NCBI GenBank assembly: GCA_031976175.1
Contig: DALYLR010000069.1
Span: 1-10,430, forward strand
DNA from: DMER01 sp003451645
GTDB lineage: Bacteria; Pseudomonadota; Alphaproteobacteria; Micropepsales; Micropepsaceae
Length of the DNA: 10,430 nucleotides
Reading direction: 5' to 3'
The stretch's first letter is position 1. Every line of letters starts with the position of its first letter. A model generated the notes under the pieces. That model saw only the letters and a program-made list of their open reading frames with translations. It searched no databases and was not told where the DNA came from. Shown here piece by piece: positions 1 through 6,352 of the stretch. The position numbers and the translations under genes are program-made.

Positions 1-136
1 GGGGGGACTCGTTGGACGAGAGTTTGAACACGCGCGCGACGCCGGGCGCGGTGGCACGCCCGCCAACATAAGGCGCGATGTCAAGGATGCCGGCGCGGGG
101 AACCGGCGCGGAAACGGTGGGTGCGGGGCCTGTCAC
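1..136 (-). CDS. hisC: HisC-type histidinol-phosphate / aromatic aminotransferase, N-terminal 45 residues (runs off left edge)
   Basis: This is a fold-type I PLP aminotransferase of the HisC family. HisC transfers an amino group between glutamate and imidazole-acetol phosphate, and many bacterial HisC2-type paralogues also transaminate prephenate or aromatic keto acids. Only the N-terminus is visible: a short Pro/Ala lead, then GILDIAPYVGG (residues 16-26) and VFKLSSNESP (36-45). The latter is the HisC signature written LSSNENP in most homologues. The start is GTG at 134-136, chosen because a near-perfect AGGAGG lies 5 nt upstream. The gene begins 30 bp after the chorismate mutase stop on the same strand, so the two are very likely cotranscribed. 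That neighbour favours a role in tyrosine/phenylalanine synthesis, possibly as well as histidine. The PLP lysine and the rest of the protein lie outside the window, so substrate preference cannot be judged. Confidence 0.88.
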   Translation of the reverse strand, partial: MTGPAPTVSAPVPRAGILDIAPYVGGRATAPGVARVFKLSSNESP

Positions 137-141
137 GACGC

Positions 142-147
142 CCTCCT
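142..147 (-). promoter_or_regulatory. Strong Shine-Dalgarno of hisC
   Basis: Read on the minus strand, AGGAGG sits 5 nt before the GTG of hisC. It is the best ribosome binding site in the window. It fixes the non-ATG start and suggests hisC is initiated independently of the upstream chorismate mutase gene. Confidence 0.8.
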
Positions 148-166
148 TTGAGACGCAAAACCAAAA

Positions 167-901
167 CTAGACGATGGATATAGCCGCCCCTGTCGCGGAT
201 TGGTACAGCGGTTGCGCGAAGGCGCCCAGAAATGTTTCACCCGCCCCCTTCGCGCGCAAGGCGGCCCAGTCAGTCGCGGGCCCCAAAGGCCGGGTGAAAA
301 TGCGCTCAGGTGTGCGAAAGATGCCGGTATCGGCACCGGTGGGCTGATAGGCCTGCTGGGCGACGAGATAGGCCTTGGCACCTGGCCCCTCGCCCAGAAA
401 GGGCAGCCGCGCCACGATCTCACATGGACCTGGTTGGAAGCGGAACAGCCAATCCCCCTCGCAGGGTAACACCGCAACGCAAGTTGGGTCAGCCTCCACT
501 TGCGCCAGGATAGCCTCAGGCGCGCCGCCCGCCTCAATTGGCACGGTCAGCCCGAAATGCTCACGGGCGAGCACGGCCACCGCCCCATCGTCCAGCACCG
601 GCGCCACGACCCGCAATGGCCCCTGCATCTGCAGCACCGCCGAGATAATCTGCCGCCAGATCACGGCCATGACGCCGACAGGCGCGGGCCCCTGCCATCG
701 CGCCGCCAGCCGCCGGAGGATCTCGACCTCACGCTCCGGACGCATATTGAGGCCGGCCGCCTGACCCCGTTTAGCCTGCGCCACCGCGGCCCCCATGGCA
801 AAGCGTTGCAGGAGGAGGTCGGCCAATTGATTATCGACCTGGTCTATCGCCTCGCGCAGGCGCGTCAGGTCGTTTGGCTGAGGAGGGCTTGACACCGTCA
901 T
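167..901 (-). CDS. Chorismate mutase (AroQ type) with C-terminal prephenate-dehydratase-like extension
   Basis: It converts chorismate to prephenate, the branch step to phenylalanine and tyrosine, in the cytoplasm. The protein has 244 residues. Residues 11-93 form the all-helical AroQ domain: LREAIDQVD (15-23) supplies the first active-site Arg (R16), R33 and K44 follow, and RPERE (54-58) carries the conserved Arg-Glu pair. Residues 95-244 are not part of a minimal AroQ enzyme of about 90 residues. They show a pattern (REHFG, EAILAQVEADP, VAVLP) that recalls a degenerate prephenate dehydratase domain; two-part chorismate mutases of this kind are common in alphaproteobacteria. The ATG at 899-901 is chosen because translation upstream has no further ATG near the conserved start and would run into metX. 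Its Shine-Dalgarno is weak. hisC follows 30 bp downstream. Chorismate mutase activity is well supported. The role of the C-terminal half, possibly regulatory or structural, is inference. Confidence 0.85.
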   Translation of the reverse strand: MTVSSPPQPNDLTRLREAIDQVDNQLADLLLQRFAMGAAVAQAKRGQAAGLNMRPEREVEILRRLAARWQGPAPVGVMAVIWRQIISAVLQMQGPLRVVAPVLDDGAVAVLAREHFGLTVPIEAGGAPEAILAQVEADPTCVAVLPCEGDWLFRFQPGPCEIVARLPFLGEGPGAKAYLVAQQAYQPTGADTGIFRTPERIFTRPLGPATDWAALRAKGAGETFLGAFAQPLYQSATGAAISIV

Positions 902-979
902 AAGGATTTGACTCTTAGCGCGAATGGAACCCGGCGCGCAAAGATGGGCCCCGCCCCTCCAACAAAGGCTTAACACGAC
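902..979. promoter_or_regulatory. Divergent intergenic region between chorismate mutase and metX
   Basis: These 78 bp must hold the promoters and 5' leaders of both divergent operons. A TTGACT hexamer at 908-913 on the plus strand resembles a -35 box, but no convincing -10 lies 16-18 bp downstream. A GCGCG...CGCGC inverted repeat (arms about 919-923 and 934-939) could be an operator or a small hairpin. I see no SAM-II riboswitch signature ahead of metX. In-frame TAA at 971-973 limits how far upstream metX can start. Confidence 0.5.
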
Positions 980-2134
980 GTGAGTTCGCCGGGCACAGCC
1001 GCCCCTTCCGCTGGCAATGATCCCACGCAAATGACGGTCTTGGAGACAGGCCTCACCCTGGAGCAGGGGCAGGTTCTGGCCCCTGTCACCCTTGCCTGGC
1101 GTGCTTTTGGCACTCTGAACGCTGCGAGGTCCAACGCGGTCCTGCTGTGCCATGCGCTGACCGGTGATCAGCATGCAACGGACACCCACCCTGTTTCTGG
1201 GAAACCGGGCTGGTGGCATTTGCTGGTGGGACCAGGCAGGCCGATCGACACAAACCGCTTCTACGTCATCTGCGCCAATGTGCTCGGCGGCTGCATGGGC
1301 ACGACGGGCCCGCGCGACACCGATCCCGCAACCGGCAGACCCTATGGCTTGCGCTTTCCTGTGATTACCATCGCCGACATGGTGCGCGCGCAAAGCGATC
1401 TGTTGGACACGATGGGCATTGGCGATCTGATGCTGGTCGCGGGCGGCTCGATGGGCGGCATGCAGGTGCTGCAGTGGGCGGCCTCATTCCCGGAGCGGGT
1501 CTTTGCCTGCCTGCCGATCGCGACCGCGGCGCGCCACTCCGCTCAGAACATAGCCTTCCACGAAGTGGGCCGCCAAGCGATCATGGCCGACCCCGATTGG
1601 CGGCAGGGGAATTATGCGGCCGAGGGCGTCAATCCATCCAAGGGCTTGGCCGTTGCCCGCATGGCCGCCCATATCACGTACCTCTCCGAGGCCGCCCTGC
1701 ATCGCAAATTCGGCCGCAGCCTGCAGGACCGCGATGGCCTGTCCTATGCCTTTGATGCCGATTTCCAGGTTGAGAGCTACCTGCGCCATCAAGGTGCGGC
1801 CTTTGTCGAGCGCTTTGACGCCAATTCCTATCTCTATATCACCCGCGCGATGGACTATTTCGATCTCGCCGCCTCGAACCCCGGCGGCTTGGCCCGCGTC
1901 TTCATGGGCACCAAGACCCGCTTTTGCGTCGTGTCCTTCACCTCCGACTGGCTCTTTCCCACCTCGGAAAGCAAGAAGATCGTGCATGCCCTCAACGCCG
2001 CCGGCGCCAATGTAAGCTTTGTCGAGTTTGCGACGGACAAGGGCCATGACGCCTTTCTGCTCGATCTGCCGGAGATGAACACGACCTTGCGCGGGTTCAT
2101 CGATGCGGTGGCTGCGGCCCGGGGTGTGGCATGA
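980..2134 (+). CDS. metX: Homoserine O-acyltransferase MetX
   Basis: MetX acylates the hydroxyl of L-homoserine with acyl-CoA, classically acetyl-CoA, the first committed step of methionine synthesis. It is a cytosolic alpha/beta-hydrolase-fold enzyme of 384 residues, normal for the family. Visible motifs: HALTGDQH (58-65); YVICANVLGGCMGTTGP (95-111); the nucleophile elbow AGGSMGGMQ (154-162) with Ser157; TSDWLFP (321-327) with catalytic Asp323; and DKGHDAFLL (353-361) with catalytic His356. The triad is intact. The start is GTG at 980, just after an in-frame TAA at 971-973, with a weak AAAGG 11 nt upstream. ATG at 1031 (residue 18) is an alternative with no better ribosome site; family homology begins after it. 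The stop overlaps metW as ATGA. Some MetX-family enzymes use succinyl-CoA, so the acyl donor is not settled by sequence reading alone. Confidence 0.95.
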   Translation: MSSPGTAAPSAGNDPTQMTVLETGLTLEQGQVLAPVTLAWRAFGTLNAARSNAVLLCHALTGDQHATDTHPVSGKPGWWHLLVGPGRPIDTNRFYVICANVLGGCMGTTGPRDTDPATGRPYGLRFPVITIADMVRAQSDLLDTMGIGDLMLVAGGSMGGMQVLQWAASFPERVFACLPIATAARHSAQNIAFHEVGRQAIMADPDWRQGNYAAEGVNPSKGLAVARMAAHITYLSEAALHRKFGRSLQDRDGLSYAFDADFQVESYLRHQGAAFVERFDANSYLYITRAMDYFDLAASNPGGLARVFMGTKTRFCVVSFTSDWLFPTSESKKIVHALNAAGANVSFVEFATDKGHDAFLLDLPEMNTTLRGFIDAVAAARGVA

Positions 2135-2733
2135 CCTTGCGGCCGGAGCTGTTACAGATTGCGGCCATGGTGCGCCCAGGCACAAAGGTGCTCGATGTCG
2201 GCTGCGGTGACGGTGCGCTGTTGGAGCATTTGGCACGGGCAAAACAAGTCGACGCGCGCGGCCTTGAGCTCAGCCAGGCGGGGGTGAATGCCTGCGTCGC
2301 GCGCGGCCTCTCCGTTGTGCAGGGCGACGCCGACACCGATTTGCGCGACTATCCCGATGCGGCCTTTGACTATGCGATCTTGAGCCAAACCATCCAGGCA
2401 ATGCACGAGCCCAAGGCGGTCCTGGAACAAGCCGTCCGCATCGCGAGGCGCACGATTGTCTCCCTCCCCAATTTCGGGCACTGGACGATCAGGCTTGCAC
2501 TTGGCTTACGTGGCCGCATGCCTTTGACGCGCGCTCTCAATCACGCTTGGTACGAGACACCCAACATTCATCTGTGCACGGTTGCCGATTTCGCGGAGCT
2601 TGTCCGGACCATAGGGCTTAAGATTGAAACCGCCATTGCACTGGACGCAAGCGGCAAGGCGTCGCCGCTGCGGCCGCATGCTTATTGGGACAATCTGGTG
2701 GCTGAGAGTGCCATTCTGTGCTTGCACAATTGA
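2131..2733 (+). CDS. metW: Methionine biosynthesis protein MetW
   Basis: MetW is a class I SAM-methyltransferase-fold protein almost always encoded directly after metX in proteobacteria. In several species it is needed for full MetX activity or methionine prototrophy. The protein has 200 residues, the usual length. Motif I is VLDVGCGDG (20-28), followed by the acidic GLELSQ (44-49), GDADTDL (65-71), LSQTIQAM (84-91), VSLPNFGHW (110-118) and YETPNIHLCT (141-150), all typical of MetW. The ATG shares bases with the metX stop (ATGA), which strongly suggests translational coupling and equal output of the two proteins. The stop lies only 2 bp from the stop of the convergent methyltransferase-like gene, so there is no room for a separate terminator between them. 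Identification is secure; whether MetW methylates anything is unknown for the family. Confidence 0.93.
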   Translation: MTLRPELLQIAAMVRPGTKVLDVGCGDGALLEHLARAKQVDARGLELSQAGVNACVARGLSVVQGDADTDLRDYPDAAFDYAILSQTIQAMHEPKAVLEQAVRIARRTIVSLPNFGHWTIRLALGLRGRMPLTRALNHAWYETPNIHLCTVADFAELVRTIGLKIETAIALDASGKASPLRPHAYWDNLVAESAILCLHN

Positions 2734-2735
2734 GC

Positions 2736-3476
2736 TCAGTCTTGCGCAGCGTGCTCCTTGGCTGATCTGCCATCGGCAACCAGCACGCGCACCCTTTGCC
2801 GCGCGCCGCCGGAGGGCATGGCGGCATAGACCTGCTTGACCGCGTCCGCAATCACCACGCCCGAAAAGCGCGGCCACAGGCTCTGCCCCGCATTCTCCAC
2901 GGCTTGCGCATAGCGCAGCACCATGCGCCATCCCAAAGGCGGCAGACACAAGGCGCGGTCCCAGGTCATGGGCGTGAACATGGCGTCCTGCAGCAACCGG
3001 TCGAGCTGCCCACGGGTATAGGGATGCCCATGCCCAAAGGGGCTCACCTCGAATTGTGCCCACAGGCTGGTCCGGTTGGGCACGACCGCGAGCAAACGTC
3101 CCTCTGGCTTCAGCACCCGCCAGATTTGTCGCAGCAGCACGCGCAAGGCTTCGGTATTCTCCAGCGCATGCACCAGGATCACGCGGTCGATACTGGCGTC
3201 AGCAAGCGGCAATTCATGCTCATCAGACAAGGCAGTCAGACACCGCCCGCCTCTGGGCCAGGCGGCTACCCCCTGCGGTGCGGGCATAAGGGCAATGACT
3301 GCCCCCGCATCGGTCCGGAATGGCGCCAGGTAAGGCGTCACATAGCCAATGCCCGCAATCGTTAGGCCCTGCGTGCCCGGCCAAAGCGCACGCAAGCGAC
3401 GGCGGATGATGCGCCGCGCCACATGGCCTAACGCGCTGTCATAGAATTTCCGATACTCACCAACATCAAGATGCAT
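2736..3476 (-). CDS. SAM-dependent methyltransferase-like protein (Methyltransf_11 type)
   Basis: This 246-residue soluble protein has class I methyltransferase architecture. The N-terminus MHLDVGEYRKFYDSALG resembles an alphaproteobacterial family often found near glyoxalase II genes; that is recalled knowledge and was not checked. Motif I is degenerate: residues 39-50 read TIAGIGYVTPYL instead of the usual DxGxGxG, keeping G42 and G44 but no acidic residue. Later motifs are better: SIDRVILVHALEN (95-107), IWRVLKPEGRLLAVVPN (118-134), then PFGHGHPYTRGQL (146-158). The substrate is unknown. The gene follows olsB by 24 bp on the same strand and is probably cotranscribed with it, so a lipid or envelope substrate is possible but unproven. 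A GAGGG lies about 13 nt before the ATG, which is loose. The 3' end abuts metW tail to tail. Confidence 0.75.
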   Translation of the reverse strand: MHLDVGEYRKFYDSALGHVARRIIRRRLRALWPGTQGLTIAGIGYVTPYLAPFRTDAGAVIALMPAPQGVAAWPRGGRCLTALSDEHELPLADASIDRVILVHALENTEALRVLLRQIWRVLKPEGRLLAVVPNRTSLWAQFEVSPFGHGHPYTRGQLDRLLQDAMFTPMTWDRALCLPPLGWRMVLRYAQAVENAGQSLWPRFSGVVIADAVKQVYAAMPSGGARQRVRVLVADGRSAKEHAAQD

Positions 3477-3500
3477 GGGCCGGCTTTGCCACCCTCACGC

Positions 3501-4325
3501 CTAACCCAGTTTCTTGCGGTAATGAGCAAGCCAGCGCGGATTGACGCGCGACACCGGGAAGTAGATGAACACATCCGTCGTTCCGAACTCGTAGTCAACG
3601 ACCGCTCCATCGCCGACATAGGCGCCCGTACGCACATAGCCCTTGATCAGCGGCGGCAGCGCCTTCATGCCCTCCATCGGTTGCATCGCATCCTTTGGCA
3701 TCAGGTCCATGGACACATAGCGATCCGGCAAGGCCCGCACGCGCTCACCCTCCGGCGCTAAATGGAAATGGTGCAGAAACGACAAAGGCAACGCGAGCGC
3801 CTTGGGATCGGTTCCCGGCAGGCTCGCGCAGCCGAACATGAGATCGATGTTGTACCGTGCCAGATAGACAACAATGCCGCGCCACAGGAGCTGCATCGTG
3901 GTGCCAGTGCGATACTTCGCCAAGACGCACGAACGCCCCAACTCCAAAAAGCGAAAGCCGGGTGGACGCCCGTTCAGCATTGGCGCGATGTCATATTCAC
4001 CCGCCGTATAGAACCCGCCATGCGCGGCCGCGACCGTATCGCGCAGGAGCCTATAGGTCCCCACCACCGCATGCCCGGCTGCTGTGTCAATGACCAGAAG
4101 ATGGTCGCATATCGGATCGAAGTGATCGAAATCCCGCTCCGCCTCGGCCATGGCGGCGGACGGAGTGGCGCTCATTTCCTTGTAGAAAACCTCATAGCGC
4201 AGCCTCTGAGCCTGCAGCACTTCGGCCTCTTCCTGCGCGAGCCGGACTTCCAAAGTGCCATAGGTCGCAAGCAATGCGCCGCCCGCATCGGCCACAAAGC
4301 CCATAACCTCAGATTGTTCCGTCAC
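3501..4325 (-). CDS. olsB: Ornithine-acyl-ACP N-acyltransferase OlsB (GNAT superfamily)
   Basis: OlsB transfers a 3-hydroxyacyl chain from acyl carrier protein to the alpha-amino group of ornithine, giving lyso-ornithine lipid, the first step to this phosphorus-free membrane lipid. The 274-residue protein shows the family pattern: LRYEVFYKEM (42-51), DHFDPICDHLLVID (67-80), VVGTYRLLR (87-95), FLELGRSCV (126-134), YRTGTTMQLLWRGI (138-151), LPPLIKGYVRTGAYVGDGA (223-241) and TTDVFIYFPV (249-258). It is a cytoplasmic or membrane-peripheral enzyme. The second enzyme, OlsA, is not in the window. Start choice: GTG at 4325 has AGGA 10 nt upstream. A TTG at 4334 would add three residues but sits almost on the Shine-Dalgarno, and ATG at 4304 also remains possible. 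A more generic hemolysin-like N-acyltransferase activity cannot be excluded. Confidence 0.83.
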   Translation of the reverse strand: MTEQSEVMGFVADAGGALLATYGTLEVRLAQEEAEVLQAQRLRYEVFYKEMSATPSAAMAEAERDFDHFDPICDHLLVIDTAAGHAVVGTYRLLRDTVAAAHGGFYTAGEYDIAPMLNGRPPGFRFLELGRSCVLAKYRTGTTMQLLWRGIVVYLARYNIDLMFGCASLPGTDPKALALPLSFLHHFHLAPEGERVRALPDRYVSMDLMPKDAMQPMEGMKALPPLIKGYVRTGAYVGDGAVVDYEFGTTDVFIYFPVSRVNPRWLAHYRKKLG

Positions 4326-4357
4326 GCGAGGCAATTCCTCTTTGGGAGAGCCAAAAC

Positions 4358-4363
4358 ATTAGA
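4358..4363 (-). promoter_or_regulatory. Possible -10 box for olsB
   Basis: On the minus strand this reads TCTAAT, five of six matches to TATAAT, and lies 32 bp ahead of the chosen olsB GTG. No good -35 hexamer is found 16-18 bp upstream, so an activator or a weak promoter would be needed. This is inference from one hexamer. Confidence 0.3.
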
Positions 4364-4367
4364 CCAT

Positions 4368-4379
4368 TTCCGCGCGGAA
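4368..4379. promoter_or_regulatory. Perfect 12-bp palindrome TTCCGCGCGGAA, operator candidate
   Basis: TTCCGCGCGGAA is its own reverse complement. It sits just upstream of the candidate olsB -10, in the space between -35 and -10 positions, where a bound repressor would block polymerase. It could instead be a chance GC-rich palindrome or the stem of a small RNA hairpin. Confidence 0.35.
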
Positions 4380-4387
4380 GGAGTGTG

Positions 4388-4409
4388 AAAAATCGACGCC
4401 GGGCCCGGC
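4388..4409 (-). terminator. Weak candidate intrinsic terminator after the 631-residue membrane protein gene
   Basis: On the minus strand, a perfect palindrome GCCGGGCCCGGC (4398-4409) lies 11 bp past the stop and is followed after a few bases by five T (4388-4392). The usable stem is only about 4 bp with a 4-base loop, and it does not sit directly against the T-run, so it may be a weak or partial terminator. If real, it would separate olsB from the genes upstream. Confidence 0.28.
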
Positions 4410-4420
4410 CAACGCCCCAC

Positions 4421-6316
4421 TCAACGCCGCCCGCTGGTGTCATCGAACCGGCCCTTGCGCACTTCGGCGTACCACGCGCCATAGACAGACTGGATCACGC
4501 CCGCCACCTTCTCGTCGCCGCGCAGCTCTGCATAGCGCTGCCATTTCGTGGCTTCCATTTTCCGCGATACCGCCCGCAAGACATTGGACGTATAGATGTG
4601 CTGGTTCTTTTTGAAGATGCGGTCGGTGAGTTCGATTTCCTTTTCAACATAAGGCCACATCACGAGGCCAAACCCCAAATAGGTGCTCCAGACCGCAATC
4701 GGGTCCCAGCCCAGCAATAAAATCAGCCCCGTAGGTATCATGGGAACCATGAAACCCAGAATGCCTGCTCGGATGCCGCTGGAATAGAGCGACTCATCGT
4801 GATGCGCGATTGCCTCCGGCGCAAATTTGTGAGCAACGGGTACAATCTTCATGGCACTGCGCCCCACCACGAAGAAGAAGGCGATCATGCAAATGACGAG
4901 GGCGGCCAGCGTCCAGAACAACCCGACATCCATGGACATATCATCGCCCGAAGCCGCAGCCGGAGCATTCGCAGCCGCAGCAGGCGGCGTCGCGGCCGCA
5001 GGCGCAGTTGAGACCGGCTCGGTCGACCAATTCAACCATTGGCTGGCTGTATTGCTGACCATCCCGGCGAACGTGCCCCGCTCGCCAGCAACCGTGAGCA
5101 CAAAGATTGTGACCATCAACCCGACCAGGAACCCGATCTGCCCAGCTGACAAGCGGATGCGCCTGGACAGAATCGCTTGCTCCACACTGACATCGACCTC
5201 GAGGCTCTTGCGCGCCGATTTCAGCATGAACTGATCGAATTTCGCCCGGTAGTAGTTCTCGATCAATTGCATGCGCAAGGGGCACCAAAGCAAGAGCCGG
5301 GCAAGACTGGGGGCCTGCTCCATGCGGCGCTTCTCCACGTCGCCCACCTGATCCAGGCGGTTCTTCAAATCCTTCATCAGGCTCTCGATCTCGCGGCCCT
5401 TCATGCTCAGTTTGGAAGCCAGCAAACTCGCGGCGTCCCGCACAAACTCCTCATAGATTCGCTTGGTCTTCAGCAAGGTTTCGTTCTGCAGCTTCCAAAT
5501 ATGCCATTTGAGGGCATAGTCCCGGCCGAAGCGCGCCATGAAGGCCGTGAACAACCCCACAAGCGCCCCGAAGTACCAGGCAGACCAACCCGACAAAACG
5601 CCCAAATAATAGGCCAACACGGCACCAATAAGTGCGGCGAAAATCGCTACTGAAAAATATACTTGCCGGGTCTCCCGCAATATATTTTTGAAGATATCAT
5701 CGCGCTTGTCTACATAGACGTGCAAATTTGCGAGCATGACCGTATCGACGAGCGTATCAATATAATCGAATACGGTCTTGTCTTTCGGGGACTGGCTGCG
5801 AATACGCTTCATCTCGACTTCGCGATAGTCGAGATCATAGGCGTGCAGCATTTTTGCGTCGTGGTCGCGTTCCAGCAGCATATTGGGATGCGGATCGAAA
5901 TCGTCGGAGAAGAAGCGGTCAACTTCCGGCAAGTAATTCTGCAAGGCCTCCTCGCAGGTCGGCTCCACCGGTAATTGGAAGGAGTCGTTGAAAGCGTGGA
6001 ACCCCTCAGACATCACCGTGGCACCCTGCAGCCCTGCTGGTTGCTCAGTGCCGGACAGCATAACCGCTGTCTGTGGTACAGGCGTTTCTTCGGCCACTTC
6101 CACGGACGGAGGCTCAGGCGTGTCGGCTGCCTGCGCAACCGCTGCGGTGCCGCCTGTGACCATACCAAAGACCCACCGGAACATGCCGCGCCAAGACGAT
6201 TTCTTGACCTTGCCTGCCACTTTGCTGGCCTGCCCCGCCACCCGGGCAGCGGATGCGCCTTTTCCGCCGCGCCCGAAATAGGGGAGCCGTGATGGCAAGC
6301 GGAATTTGAACTTCAT
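4421..6316 (-). CDS. Uncharacterised multi-pass inner-membrane protein, 631 residues
   Basis: I do not recognise a family. Start ATG at 6314-6316 is supported by GAGGG 7 nt upstream. Residues 1-44 are strongly basic. Residues 48-64 are mildly hydrophobic and end in AVAQAAD, resembling a signal-peptidase site, followed by a Pro/Glu-rich stretch to about 120 and an acidic region (130-165). Likely membrane helices: 221-241, 245-262, 391-410, 464-485, 516-536 and 538-556. Between helices 2 and 3 lies a 130-residue charged, Lys/Arg-rich, probably helical region (263-390) with coiled-coil-like character. Between helices 3 and 4 is an Ala/Pro low-complexity linker (436-456). By the positive-inside rule the 263-390 segment and the basic C-terminus (558-631) are cytoplasmic and the Ala/Pro linker periplasmic. 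The gene starts 36 bp after ampG and precedes olsB, so an envelope role is plausible. No enzyme motif is seen. Confidence 0.85.
   Translation of the reverse strand: MKFKFRLPSRLPYFGRGGKGASAARVAGQASKVAGKVKKSSWRGMFRWVFGMVTGGTAAVAQAADTPEPPSVEVAEETPVPQTAVMLSGTEQPAGLQGATVMSEGFHAFNDSFQLPVEPTCEEALQNYLPEVDRFFSDDFDPHPNMLLERDHDAKMLHAYDLDYREVEMKRIRSQSPKDKTVFDYIDTLVDTVMLANLHVYVDKRDDIFKNILRETRQVYFSVAIFAALIGAVLAYYLGVLSGWSAWYFGALVGLFTAFMARFGRDYALKWHIWKLQNETLLKTKRIYEEFVRDAASLLASKLSMKGREIESLMKDLKNRLDQVGDVEKRRMEQAPSLARLLLWCPLRMQLIENYYRAKFDQFMLKSARKSLEVDVSVEQAILSRRIRLSAGQIGFLVGLMVTIFVLTVAGERGTFAGMVSNTASQWLNWSTEPVSTAPAAATPPAAAANAPAAASGDDMSMDVGLFWTLAALVICMIAFFFVVGRSAMKIVPVAHKFAPEAIAHHDESLYSSGIRAGILGFMVPMIPTGLILLLGWDPIAVWSTYLGFGLVMWPYVEKEIELTDRIFKKNQHIYTSNVLRAVSRKMEATKWQRYAELRGDEKVAGVIQSVYGAWYAEVRKGRFDDTSGRR
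4949..5026 (-). repeat. Ala/Pro low-complexity linker within the membrane protein gene
   Basis: About 26 codons dominated by GCN, with some CCN and ACN, encode an Ala/Pro/Ser/Thr-rich linker (residues 431-456) between two predicted membrane helices. In the DNA, GCAGCCG-type units recur imperfectly. It most likely encodes a flexible periplasmic tether and may vary in length between strains. Confidence 0.6.
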
Positions 6317-6352
6317 GTCCGGCCCTCTCCCAAGACTGCAAGCATGGGAACA

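Noticed and set aside
902..979. SAM-II riboswitch ahead of metX, as found in many alphaproteobacteria
   Set aside because: The conserved segments of the SAM-II pseudoknot (GATTT..., GCTTGC-like arm, TTAAA and GCTAAA joining regions) do not occur in the right order. Only 78 bp are available and they are shared with the divergent promoter.
902..1393. N-terminal extension of chorismate mutase continuing antisense into metX
   Set aside because: The frame is open but its translation has no family resemblance and overlaps metX fully. The AroQ domain starts just after the ATG at 901.
3762..4388. Plus-strand frame opposite olsB
   Set aside because: Its translation lacks any domain pattern, and the minus strand encodes the full set of OlsB motifs.
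5761..5766. Perfect TATAAT on the plus strand inside the membrane protein gene (antisense promoter)
   Set aside because: No acceptable -35 lies at 16-18 bp; the nearest TGAC-containing hexamer gives a 19-bp spacer. It falls in a locally AT-rich coding segment where such a hexamer is expected by chance.
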